A stretch of DNA of 22,660 bases from the NCBI GenBank assembly GCA_035693105.1, contig DASSHC010000487.1:1-22660 (forward strand), written 5' to 3'. Shown here one piece after another: positions 15,043-22,200 of this stretch. The translations under genes were made by a program, and so were the position numbers. Source of the DNA: DASSHC01 sp035693105. Its GTDB lineage: Bacteria > Chloroflexota > Chloroflexia > Thermomicrobiales > Thermomicrobiaceae. The notes under the pieces were generated by a model. That model did no database searches. It had not been told where the DNA came from and saw nothing but the letters and a program-made list of their open reading frames with translations. Positions within the stretch are counted from its first letter, which is position 1, and each line of letters begins with the position of its first letter.

Positions 15043-15993
15043 CTAGTCGGCGGCGACGAGGCTGGGGAAGCCGACCGGGGTACGCCAGTCAGCGTGCTTG
15101 TTGGTCTTGCCGCGGAGCACGTCGTTGAAGAGCTGCTCCAGCTTGTGGGTGATCGGGCCGATCTTGCCGTCGCCGACGTCGTAATGGTCGACGGAGACGA
15201 CCGGGGTGATCTCGGCCGCGGTGCCACACATGAAGACCTCATCGGCGATGTAGAGCTCGGTGCGGTCGACCATGCGCTCCTCGGTCTCGATGCCGAGATC
15301 TTCGCGCGCCATGGTCAGCAAGGCGTCGCGGGTGATGCTCTCCAGGATGCTGCTGGTCGGATCGGGCGTGATCAGCTTGCCGTTGCGGATCATCATCAAG
15401 CAGGAGCCCGAGCCCTCGGCCACCTTGCCCAGTGTATTGAGCAGGATCGGTCCGTCGTAGCCGGCGTAGTGCGCTTCCATACCCGCCAACTGGCCGTTGC
15501 GGTAGTTCGACAGGTTCTTGATGCGCGGCGGCATGACGTTGTCCGAGATGCGCGTCCAGGAGCTGATGCCCATGTTCTGTGCCCGGCCGCTGAGCAAATG
15601 CGACGGGTTCGGACGGGTATTGATCAAGATATGCGCGTCAGAGCTGAAGGAGCTGAAGCTTTTGCCGTCGCCGCCGCGATAGGCCAGCGGGCGAATGTAG
15701 GTGTCCTCGCGCGACTCATTCGCCTTGAGCAAGCCCACGATCGCGTCGCAGAGATCCTTGGTGGAGATCTCCTGGTCGAGCCGCACCAGCTTCATCGACT
15801 GCGCGAAGCGCTGCATGTGCTCGGGGAGACGGAAGACGTAGAGCTCGCCCTGCTCCTCGTTCCAGTAGGCGCGAATCCCCTCGAAGATCGCACCGACCGT
15901 CGACCAGCCGATCTCGGTGACGTGGATGGTGGCATCCTCCCACGGCATTTGCCTACCGTTCCACCACAGGTATTTGGGATGTCGCTCGGCCAT
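15043..15993 (-). CDS. ilvE: Branched-chain amino-acid aminotransferase
   Basis: A 316-residue fold-type IV PLP aminotransferase that exchanges the amino group between glutamate and the keto acids of valine, leucine and isoleucine. It starts with YLWWNGRQMPWEDATIHV and carries the family marks: GIRAYWNEEQG, RPLAYRGG, the PLP lysine (about Lys159) in PPRIKNLSNYRNGQLAG, VAEGSGSCLMMIRNGKL, SSILESITRDALLTMA, and ADEVFMCGTAAEITPV. Length and motifs match bacterial IlvE. AAGGAGG (complement of 16001-16007) lies seven bases before the ATG at 15993, which fixes the start; the frame remains open much further upstream but that part runs antisense-free over the neighbour's end and is not coding. No other branched-chain gene is nearby. 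Confidence 0.95.
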   Translation of the reverse strand: MAERHPKYLWWNGRQMPWEDATIHVTEIGWSTVGAIFEGIRAYWNEEQGELYVFRLPEHMQRFAQSMKLVRLDQEISTKDLCDAIVGLLKANESREDTYIRPLAYRGGDGKSFSSFSSDAHILINTRPNPSHLLSGRAQNMGISSWTRISDNVMPPRIKNLSNYRNGQLAGMEAHYAGYDGPILLNTLGKVAEGSGSCLMMIRNGKLITPDPTSSILESITRDALLTMAREDLGIETEERMVDRTELYIADEVFMCGTAAEITPVVSVDHYDVGDGKIGPITHKLEQLFNDVLRGKTNKHADWRTPVGFPSLVAAD

Positions 15994-16011
15994 CGATTGA
16001 CCTCCTTGCGT

Positions 16012-16038
16012 TCGTGCCGCGAACCGCTCACGGCACGA
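16012..16038 (-). other. Hairpin in the ilvE leader
   Basis: TCGTGCCG (16012-16019) and CGGCACGA (16031-16038) form a perfect 8-bp stem around an 11-base loop, four bases upstream of the ilvE ribosome site. It lies within the predicted leader RNA. It may protect or regulate ilvE mRNA, or end read-through from the upstream lipoprotein gene; no T-run supports the latter. Confidence 0.45.
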
Positions 16039-16060
16039 CCCCTCTATCGTTGCATCTCGC

Positions 16061-16069
16061 AGGATAGCA
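16061..16069 (-). promoter_or_regulatory. Extended -10 promoter candidate for ilvE
   Basis: The - strand reads TGCTATCCT (complement of 16061-16069... with TATCCT at 16061-16066), identical to the -10 region of the LysM peptidase promoter. No clear -35 is present, as is common for extended -10 promoters. Transcription would begin near 16054, about 60 bases before the ATG. Confidence 0.4.
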
Positions 16070-16076
16070 CACTTCG

Positions 16077-17837
16077 CTACCCAGGCGGGCGACCGGCGAT
16101 GCTGAGAAGCGTGACCAGCCGCGTAAACAGCCGGCTGGGCGGGACCAGGAAGCCGCCACGCGCCGGAAAGCGCTGCACCCAGGCGTGTGCCAGGATGTAC
16201 TGGACCGGGTGGGCCAGCGGCAGATAGGCGAAGGCCTGCTGCAGCCGGCGCTCGCACTCCAGGTAGAGCGCGGCGCGCGCGGCCTGATCGCGCTCGCCAC
16301 GCGCCTGCGTGACCAGCGCGCGCACCCCCTCCGACTCCGGGGCAAGGCGGGTGCTGTCGCTGCCCGGGAGGAAGAAAGCATCGGCGTAGCCGTTGTTCGG
16401 GTCGGGGTAACTGAAGGACCAGCGCAGCAGACGCAGGTGGACATCCGGCAGCGTCGCGCCCGCCAGCTTGCCGGCATCCAGCGGCACCACCTCCAGCGCC
16501 ATGCCGAGGTTCTCGTGCAACTGCGCGGCGATGTCCTGACCCAGCGCCTCGGCGAGCGTATCGCCCTGCTCGACCGCCAGCCGCATCGGCGGCCAGTCGC
16601 CAGCGGCGAAGGGTGTCTTGGCCCGCGCCGCCAGCGCGGCATCCACGTCGAAGGCTTGCAGCGCTTCGAGGCTGGGATCGTCGCTGCTCCCGGGGAAGCC
16701 CGGCGGCAACAGGCTGCCGGCGCGGATCACCTGCCCCTCGGTGACCTCAACCAGCCGCTTGCGATCGAGCGCGTGGCCCAGCGCCTGGCGCGCCAGGGGA
16801 TCGTCGAGCGGGGGCACGTCGGACGGCAGCAGCAACCAGGTGGCGGGGAGGACCGCCGGGTGCACCTCGGCAACGAGCGTATCGTCCCCGCGCAGCTCGG
16901 CGAGATCGGCGGCCTGCACCGGGAGGAAATCGACCCGGTTGGTGCGGTAAGGGGCCAGATGTTGCGCCGGCGAGAGGATCGGCGCGACGGTGCGCGCGAG
17001 CGGGATCGCGGAGGCGTTCCAGTAGGACCGGCTGCGGACGGTGCTGAGCTGCTTGCCGTGCTCCCAGGTTTGCAGCCTGAAGGGGCCGTTGGAGACGATG
17101 TTCGCGGCCTCGGTCCACGTCTCCCCGTGTTGCTCGACCGCCGGGCGATAGGCCGGCACCGCCGCGAGCGACGCGGCGATGGCCGGGAAGTAGACGCGCG
17201 GACCAGTCAGGGTCACGTGCAGCGTCAGGTCGTCGGGCGCCGCCACGCCCAGCTTTTCGGGTGGCAGCCCGCCCCGGTTGATCTCGGCGGCGTTGGCGAT
17301 GTCGAAGAGCACCCAGGCTTGCGGCGCGTGGGTGGCAGGGTCGACCACACGCCGCCAGGACCAGACGAAGTCGGCGGCGGTCACCGGCTTGCCGTTCGAC
17401 CAGCCGTTGTTGGGGCGCAGGTGGAAGGTCCACTGGCTGGCATCGGCGTTCGACTCCCAACTCGCCGCCCAATCGGCCACCAGGTTGTACTGCTGATCGA
17501 CCGCTAGCAGCCCGGCCCAGAGGGTGGCATCGCCGCCGCAGTCGATATTGGCATTGAAGTCGTGGCTGAGCGGGTCGGCGAAGAAGTTGCCGCGCAGCAG
17601 GAACTGCGCCTCGGGTGGGGCTGGGGTCGCGTTGGGCGCCGCGCGGGGGGTGGGGGTGGGGCTGGGCGTCGGAGTCGTGCGAGCGGGAACGGTGGGGCGG
17701 AAAGAGGAGGGAGTCGGCAGCGCCGGCTGCGTGCCCTGCACCACCTCACGCGAGGTGTTGCCGGCGGCGCGGCGGCAGGCGCCGAGCAGCAGCGCGGCGG
17801 ACCCGGCCAGCAGCCGGCGGCGGCTGAGCCGGTTCAC
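16077..17837 (-). CDS. Peptide-type solute-binding lipoprotein with Tat-like signal
   Basis: A 586-residue family 5 solute-binding protein. The signal reads MNRLSRRRLLAGSAALLLGA then Cys21: a twin-arginine pattern (SRRRLL) combined with a lipobox (LGAC), suggesting export in folded form by the Tat system and lipid anchoring. A Thr/Pro-rich linker (about 35-70) precedes the binding fold, with WTFHLRPNNGWSNGKPVTA, SNGPFRLQTWEHGKQL and a long lobe with the conserved RQALGHALDRKRLVE. The GTG start at 17837 overlaps the stop of the acetyltransferase gene by four bases (GTGA), with GGAG eight bases upstream. No permease or ATPase gene adjoins it. The gene order hints at a link to sugar or glycan metabolism, but the ligand is unknown. 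Confidence 0.9.
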   Translation of the reverse strand: MNRLSRRRLLAGSAALLLGACRRAAGNTSREVVQGTQPALPTPSSFRPTVPARTTPTPSPTPTPRAAPNATPAPPEAQFLLRGNFFADPLSHDFNANIDCGGDATLWAGLLAVDQQYNLVADWAASWESNADASQWTFHLRPNNGWSNGKPVTAADFVWSWRRVVDPATHAPQAWVLFDIANAAEINRGGLPPEKLGVAAPDDLTLHVTLTGPRVYFPAIAASLAAVPAYRPAVEQHGETWTEAANIVSNGPFRLQTWEHGKQLSTVRSRSYWNASAIPLARTVAPILSPAQHLAPYRTNRVDFLPVQAADLAELRGDDTLVAEVHPAVLPATWLLLPSDVPPLDDPLARQALGHALDRKRLVEVTEGQVIRAGSLLPPGFPGSSDDPSLEALQAFDVDAALAARAKTPFAAGDWPPMRLAVEQGDTLAEALGQDIAAQLHENLGMALEVVPLDAGKLAGATLPDVHLRLLRWSFSYPDPNNGYADAFFLPGSDSTRLAPESEGVRALVTQARGERDQAARAALYLECERRLQQAFAYLPLAHPVQYILAHAWVQRFPARGGFLVPPSRLFTRLVTLLSIAGRPPG

Positions 17838-18262
17838 CCGGATCGCTCCGGTGGACCAGCTTGCGCGGCGCGGTTGCGGCGAATCATGGCCTGGGCGGGC
17901 CGTAGGCCGAACCGTTCGTAGAAGGGTTGCAGCTCGGGATCGCAGACGACGTCGACGATGTAGAGCGGCTCCAGGCGCGCCAGCATGCGGCGCGCCAGCT
18001 CGCTGCCGATGCCGCGCCCCTGGTATTCTGGCAGAACCTCCAGGAGGGGAATGTAGGCGCTGAGCACGCCGTCGCTGATGGCGGTGATGAACCCAACGAC
18101 GCGCCCGCTCGCGCGCTCGACCGCCAGCACCACCGCGTCGCTCTGCCGCAGCAGGCACAGGTGCGTCTCGGGCGAGGGGCGCTGAGCCCAGCCCTGAAAA
18201 AAGCCCGTGAGCTCGGCGGGCGCCAGCCCCTCCGCCGACTCGCGGTAGTCGATCCCGCTCAC
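17834..18262 (-). CDS. GNAT-family N-acetyltransferase
   Basis: A 142-residue single-domain acetyltransferase. The acetyl-CoA binding motif A is LEVLPEYQGRGIGSELARRM at about 75-94 (the Q/R-x-x-G-x-G/A pattern), preceded by the strands GRVVGFITAISDGVLSAYIP and followed by YIVDVVCDPELQPFYERFGL, the usual C-terminal FYERFGF-type segment. Family members move an acetyl group from acetyl-CoA to an amine on a small molecule or protein; the acceptor cannot be told. Its ATG overlaps the stop of the ROK kinase gene by four bases, and its own stop overlaps the GTG of the lipoprotein gene by four bases, so the three genes are a tightly coupled operon. Confidence 0.9.
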   Translation of the reverse strand: MSGIDYRESAEGLAPAELTGFFQGWAQRPSPETHLCLLRQSDAVVLAVERASGRVVGFITAISDGVLSAYIPLLEVLPEYQGRGIGSELARRMLARLEPLYIVDVVCDPELQPFYERFGLRPAQAMIRRNRAAQAGPPERSG

Positions 18263-19239
18263 GGCGCCTCCGCGACCTCTTGCTGGTAGAAGACGCGCGC
18301 CGCCGCGCCGTAGAGGCCGGTGTTGGTGCCCAGCGACGAGCGCTCGATCCGCAGGCCGGGATAGATCTGGCGCATGGCGCGGCGCGGCAGCTCGGCGCGC
18401 ATCGGATCGAGGATCAGGTCGCCGGCCTCGGCCAGCCCGCCGCCGATGACGACCATCTCCGGGTTGAAGACGTTGACGAGCCCGCCCAAACCAATTCCCA
18501 GTGCCTGCCCGGCGCGCTGGTAGACGGCGCGCGCCGCCTCGTCGCCGTGCAGCGCGGCCTGCGCCACCATGCGCGCCGTCACCGGCTTACCGGCGGCCAA
18601 CCGGGCGATCTCGGGCGAGCGGTCGGAGTGTGCCAGCAGTTCGCCTTCACGGGCGATCGCCCAGCCGCCGGCGAAGGCCTCGATGCAGCCGATCCCGCCG
18701 CAGGTGCAGCGCGGCCCGCCGATCGCCACCGGCACATGCCCCAGCTCACCGCCCAGCCCGCGCGAGCCCTCGATCAGCCGTCCCTCGGCGATCACGCCGC
18801 CGCCCACACCGGTCCCCAACGCCAGGTAGATCAGGTTGCGCACCCCCTGGGCCTGGCCGAAATGGGCCTCGCCCAGCGCGGCGCAGTTGGCGTCGTTGCC
18901 GACCAGCACCGCCCGCCCGGTGCGCTGCGCCAGAATCGCCTTGAGCGGGACATCGTGCCAGCCGGGCAGGTTGGGGCCGAAGTAGACCACCCCGCTGACC
19001 GGGTCGAGCGGGCCGGGCGCCACCACGCCGACCGCGACCTCGGGGGCCACGTCCTCCGCCGAGACGACCGATGCGATCGCGTCGGCGATGCGGTCGATGA
19101 CCGCGTCCGGCCCTTCGTCCGCCAGCGTCGGTTGACTCAAGAGGTGGCGAATCTGGCCCGCGCGCGTCACCAGCGCGGCGCGGATGTTCGTCCCGCCGAG
19201 ATCGACGGCGAGCGCTTGGGCACGATCCGCGGTGGTCAC
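18259..19239 (-). CDS. ROK-family sugar kinase (glucokinase-like)
   Basis: A 326-residue ROK protein. The ATP phosphate loop is ALAVDLGGTNIRAALV at about 9-24, the sugar-binding region contains GNDANCAALGEAHFG, followed by YLALGTGVGGGVI, and the structural zinc site is CTCGGIGCIEAF, with the expected CxCGxxGCxE pattern. There is no N-terminal helix-turn-helix, so this is a kinase and not a ROK repressor. Members phosphorylate glucose, N-acetylglucosamine or N-acetylmannosamine; which one cannot be decided here. The GTG at 19239 begins 20 bases before the end of the preceding gene's stop region; AGGAGGGG overlaps that upstream stop but is rather far, so the start is likely, not certain. Confidence 0.91.
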   Translation of the reverse strand: MTTADRAQALAVDLGGTNIRAALVTRAGQIRHLLSQPTLADEGPDAVIDRIADAIASVVSAEDVAPEVAVGVVAPGPLDPVSGVVYFGPNLPGWHDVPLKAILAQRTGRAVLVGNDANCAALGEAHFGQAQGVRNLIYLALGTGVGGGVIAEGRLIEGSRGLGGELGHVPVAIGGPRCTCGGIGCIEAFAGGWAIAREGELLAHSDRSPEIARLAAGKPVTARMVAQAALHGDEAARAVYQRAGQALGIGLGGLVNVFNPEMVVIGGGLAEAGDLILDPMRAELPRRAMRQIYPGLRIERSSLGTNTGLYGAAARVFYQQEVAEAP

Positions 19240-19258
19240 CAGGCTTTCCCTACCCCTC

Positions 19259-19957
19259 CTACCCCACCAGGCGATAGCGGATCAGCGTCAGCAGGACGGT
19301 GAAGCCGTCACGCCAGGAGATCTTCTTCCCCTCCCAAAATTCGCGGCCATTATAGGCGATCGGCACTTCATAGATGCGGTAGCCGCGTTTGAGGATTTTG
19401 GCGGTGATCTCGGGGTCGAAGCCCCAGCGGTCGGATTTGAGACGGAGCTTGCCGGCGACCTCGGCGGTAAAGACCTTGTAGCAGGTCTCCATGTCGGTCA
19501 GGGTGGTGTCGAAGAGGACGTTGGTGGTCAGGGTCAGCAGCTTGTTGCCGAGGGCGTGCCAGAAGTACATCGCCTTGTGCTCGCCGAGGAAGCGCGAGCC
19601 GTAGACGACCTGGGAGCGCCCCTCCTCGATCGGGCGCAGGAGCCGGGGATAGTCGCGCGGATCGTACTCCAGATCGGCGTCCTGGATGATGACGATGTCA
19701 CCGCTGGCGTGGTTGAGACCGGTGCGCACGGCGGCGCCCTTGCCCTGGTTCACCGCGTGATTGAGCACGGTGAGATCGGCGCTGGCGCTCTCAGCCGCCT
19801 CGGCGGCCAGAATGTCGCGCGTGCCGTCGCTGGAAGCATCGTCCACCACGATGATCTGCCGCTGGTAGGGCAGCTCCACCGCGCGCACCTGCCGCACGAT
19901 CTCGCGGATCGTCCCGGCCTCGTTGTAGACCGGGATCACGATCGATACTGTCTTCAC
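19259..19957 (-). CDS. Family 2 glycosyltransferase, polyprenyl-phosphate mannose/glucose synthase-like
   Basis: A 232-residue GT-A fold enzyme of the DPM1 type. Motifs in order: VSIVIPVYNEAGTIREI, IIVVDDASSDGT, NQGKGAAVRTGL, IIQDADLEYDP (the DXD metal site), VVYGSRFLGEH, and DMETCYKVF. Such enzymes move mannose or glucose from GDP- or UDP-sugar to polyprenyl phosphate at the inner membrane face. It lacks the C-terminal membrane helices found in some relatives, so it is the short soluble form. I chose the GTG at 19957 because it begins directly at the first beta strand and has AGAGGA upstream; an in-frame ATG at 20011 would add an 18-residue tail with no match to the family. The ROK kinase follows after 19 bases. 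Confidence 0.88.
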   Translation of the reverse strand: MKTVSIVIPVYNEAGTIREIVRQVRAVELPYQRQIIVVDDASSDGTRDILAAEAAESASADLTVLNHAVNQGKGAAVRTGLNHASGDIVIIQDADLEYDPRDYPRLLRPIEEGRSQVVYGSRFLGEHKAMYFWHALGNKLLTLTTNVLFDTTLTDMETCYKVFTAEVAGKLRLKSDRWGFDPEITAKILKRGYRIYEVPIAYNGREFWEGKKISWRDGFTVLLTLIRYRLVG

Positions 19958-20035
19958 GCCGCTCGTTCCTCTGACGGGGCCCAGACCGGCGCGGGACTGG
20001 ACGCTGCCCATCGACGCCGTTCAGTGCCGCTCCAC

Positions 20036-20156
20036 GACGGATCCTTCGACAAGCTCAGGATGACAAGCAACGGGAGAGGCCTACCGGAAAAGCCGAAACG
20101 CCGTCGTCCGCCCCAAATCTAACCCTGTCATCCCGAGCGCAGTCGAGGGATCCGTC
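20036..20156. repeat. Mosaic palindromic repeat, copy 2
   Basis: A 121-base element bounded by GACGGATCC (20036-20044) and GGATCCGTC (20148-20156). Inside, GGATGACA (20058-20065) faces TGTCATCC (20126-20133), and both halves carry TCGAC...GCTC-like arms. It shares both the ends and the inner arms with the element at 7546-7689; in reverse orientation the centres also match in part. It lies between the GT2 gene and hslU. The remainder of the 245-base gap shows no further structure. Confidence 0.85.
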
Positions 20157-20202
20157 TTTCCTCACGCCCAGTCCTAGTCGTGCGCCACGCTCCCTACCCC
20201 GC

Positions 20203-21654
20203 CTACAGGATGAAATTGCTCAGTTCGTCGTCGGCGGCGACATCCTCGACGCGTCCGCGGACATAGTCGCCGTCGATGGTGATTTGCTCGCCCGCGCGCT
20301 CCGGCGCCTCGAAGCTGATCTCCTCCAGCACCCGCTCGACGATGGTGTGCAGCCGCCGCGCGCCGATGTCCTCGCCGCGCTCGTTGATCTCCCAGGCCAG
20401 CCGCGCCATCTCGCGCATGCCGTCTTCGGTGAACTCGACCGCCACGCCTTCGGTCGCCAGCAGTTGCCGGTATTGCTTGGTCAGCGCATTCTCCGGCTGC
20501 GTCAAGATGGCGTAGAGGTCCTCTTCATCCAGGCTCGCCAGCTCGACGCGGATCGGGAAGCGGCCCTGCAGCTCGGGGATTAGGTCGGAGGGGCGCGTGT
20601 CGCTAAAGGCGCCGGCCGCCACGAACAGAATATGGTCGGTGCGGACCGGGCCGTAGCGCGTCACCACCACCGAGCCCTCGACGATCGGCAGCAGGTCGCG
20701 CTGCACCCCCTCGCCGGAGACCTCGCTCCCGACCGCATCGCTGTTGGTGATCGTCTTGTCGATCTCGTCGATGAAGACGATGCCCGCCTCCTCGGTGCGA
20801 CGGACCGCCGCTTCGATCACGGTGTCGAAGTCGATCATCCGGTAGGCCTCCTGCTGGGTCAGGATGCGGCGCGCCTCGCGTACGGAGACGCGCCGCGAGC
20901 GGCGGCGGCTCAGCAGCCCGTCGAGCAGCTCGCCGAAGCCCTCGCGCGCCTCCTCCGGAGAGGTGAACTCGGCCTGCGACACGTAGAAGTCGAGATCGTC
21001 GGTCAGCTCCAGCTCGACCGTCTCATCCTCCAGCGCGTTGCCGGAGAGCAGCTCCAGCATCCGCCGGCGCTGCGCCTGGTGGCGGCGCGTGGCGGCGGCG
21101 CGCTTGCGCGGGGTGTCCTCCGTGCTGGGCGCGGCTTCCTTCTCACGCGCCACGGCGCGCCCGGCGCTTCGTGTCCGCTGCTCGACCAGGATATCGGCCA
21201 GTCGCTGCGTGGCGGCCACCGCCGCTTCGTCCTGCACCGCCTCCAGCCGCTCGTCGTGCAGCATGTTGATGGCGCCGTCGAGCAGGTCGCGCACGATCGC
21301 CTCGACATCGCGCCCGACGTAGCCGACCTCGGTGAACTTGGTCGCCTCGACCTTGAGAAATGGGGCGTCGACGATCTTGGCCAGGCGGCGGGCGATCTCG
21401 GTCTTACCCACGCCGGTGGGGCCGATCATCAGGATATTCTTCGGCGTGACCTCGGGCCGCATGGCCTCGTCGAGCTGCTGGCGCCGCCAGCGGTTGCGCA
21501 GGGCGATGGCCGCCGCGCGCTTGGCCTCGTCCTGGCCGATGATGAAGCGGTCCAGCTCGGCCACGATGCGGCGCGGCGTCAGCTCGCGCTCGCGCGGGCT
21601 GAGTGGGGCGATTGGGGCCGGAGTCTCACTCACCGGTCTCGTGCTCGTGCTCAT
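20203..21654 (-). CDS. hslU: HslU, ATPase subunit of the HslVU protease
   Basis: A 483-residue AAA+ unfoldase (ClpY) that unfolds proteins and threads them into HslV. It opens LTPRRIVAELDRFIIGQDEA, has Walker A GPTGVGKT at 78-85, the pore loop GYVG at 111-114, a long charged I-domain (about 130-270) with the expected poor conservation, Walker B GIVFIDEIDK, and the C-terminal ELSNFIL, which inserts into HslV and activates it. Length is slightly above the E. coli protein, mostly in the N-terminus and I-domain. The ATG at 21654 lies inside the end of hslV (29-base overlap); a GTG at 21633 is an alternative start that would drop seven non-conserved residues. A repeat element follows downstream. 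Confidence 0.96.
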   Translation of the reverse strand: MSTSTRPVSETPAPIAPLSPRERELTPRRIVAELDRFIIGQDEAKRAAAIALRNRWRRQQLDEAMRPEVTPKNILMIGPTGVGKTEIARRLAKIVDAPFLKVEATKFTEVGYVGRDVEAIVRDLLDGAINMLHDERLEAVQDEAAVAATQRLADILVEQRTRSAGRAVAREKEAAPSTEDTPRKRAAATRRHQAQRRRMLELLSGNALEDETVELELTDDLDFYVSQAEFTSPEEAREGFGELLDGLLSRRRSRRVSVREARRILTQQEAYRMIDFDTVIEAAVRRTEEAGIVFIDEIDKTITNSDAVGSEVSGEGVQRDLLPIVEGSVVVTRYGPVRTDHILFVAAGAFSDTRPSDLIPELQGRFPIRVELASLDEEDLYAILTQPENALTKQYRQLLATEGVAVEFTEDGMREMARLAWEINERGEDIGARRLHTIVERVLEEISFEAPERAGEQITIDGDYVRGRVEDVAADDELSNFIL

Positions 21655-22198
21655 CCTCGTGTGTGACTACCTCAATCGTGATGCTGTCGTTCGTGTAGAT
21701 GCAGAGGTCCGCGGCGACGCCCATGGCGGCGCGGGCGATCTCCTCGGCGCTGAGCTGGCTGTGCGCCAGCAGCGCGCGAGCGGCGGCCGCCGCGAACGGC
21801 CCGCCGCTGCCGATAGCGACCACCTCGTCGTCCGGCTCCAGCACATCGCCCTCGCCGGAGATCAGCAGCAGGTGGTCGCTATCGGCGATGATCAACTGCG
21901 CCTCCAAGCGGCGCAGGTAGCGCTCGGTGCGCCACTCCTTGGCCAGCGCCACCGCCGCGCGGCGCAGGTTGCCGTTCTCGTTCTTCAGGTGAACTTCGAA
22001 CTTCTCCAGCAGCGTCAGCGCGTCGGCCACGGCGCCGGCGAAGCCCGCCACCACGCGCCCGCCAGCCAGGCGACGCACCTTGTGCGCGCCGTGCTTCATC
22101 ACGACGTCGCCGAAGGTGACCTGGCCGTCACCGGCCACGGCGGTCGTGCCGTCGCGCCGGACGCCGATGATGGTCGTGCCGTGCCAACGCTCACTCAC
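21626..22198 (-). CDS. hslV: HslV, peptidase subunit of the HslVU protease
   Basis: A 190-residue N-terminal-nucleophile threonine protease. The mature enzyme should begin at Thr8 in WHGTTIIGVRRDG, after removal of a seven-residue propeptide (MSERWHG). Further family marks are AVAGDGQVTFGDVVMKH, KVRRLAGGRVVAGFAGAVAD, RTERYLRRLEAQLIIAD, and IGSGGPFAAAAARALL. The C-terminus is unusual in being acidic and His-containing (HEDEHEHETGE). The GTG at 22198 lies three bases after the topA stop, which fixes the likely start; further upstream the frame overlaps topA. Order topA-hslV-hslU fits the topA-xerC-clpQ-clpY(-codY) neighbourhood known in Firmicutes, with xerC and codY missing here. Confidence 0.96.
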   Translation of the reverse strand: MSERWHGTTIIGVRRDGTTAVAGDGQVTFGDVVMKHGAHKVRRLAGGRVVAGFAGAVADALTLLEKFEVHLKNENGNLRRAAVALAKEWRTERYLRRLEAQLIIADSDHLLLISGEGDVLEPDDEVVAIGSGGPFAAAAARALLAHSQLSAEEIARAAMGVAADLCIYTNDSITIEVVTHEDEHEHETGE

Positions 22199-22200
22199 CG

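Noticed and set aside
14896..16227. A 443-codon open frame on the + strand opposite ilvE
   Set aside because: ilvE on the - strand has all catalytic motifs. The + frame starts inside the intergenic palindrome region and shows no family feature.
15994..16257. An upstream extension of ilvE by 88 codons
   Set aside because: The family starts near the ATG at 15993, which has a perfect ribosome site. The extension crosses the promoter candidate and the end of the lipoprotein gene in another frame.
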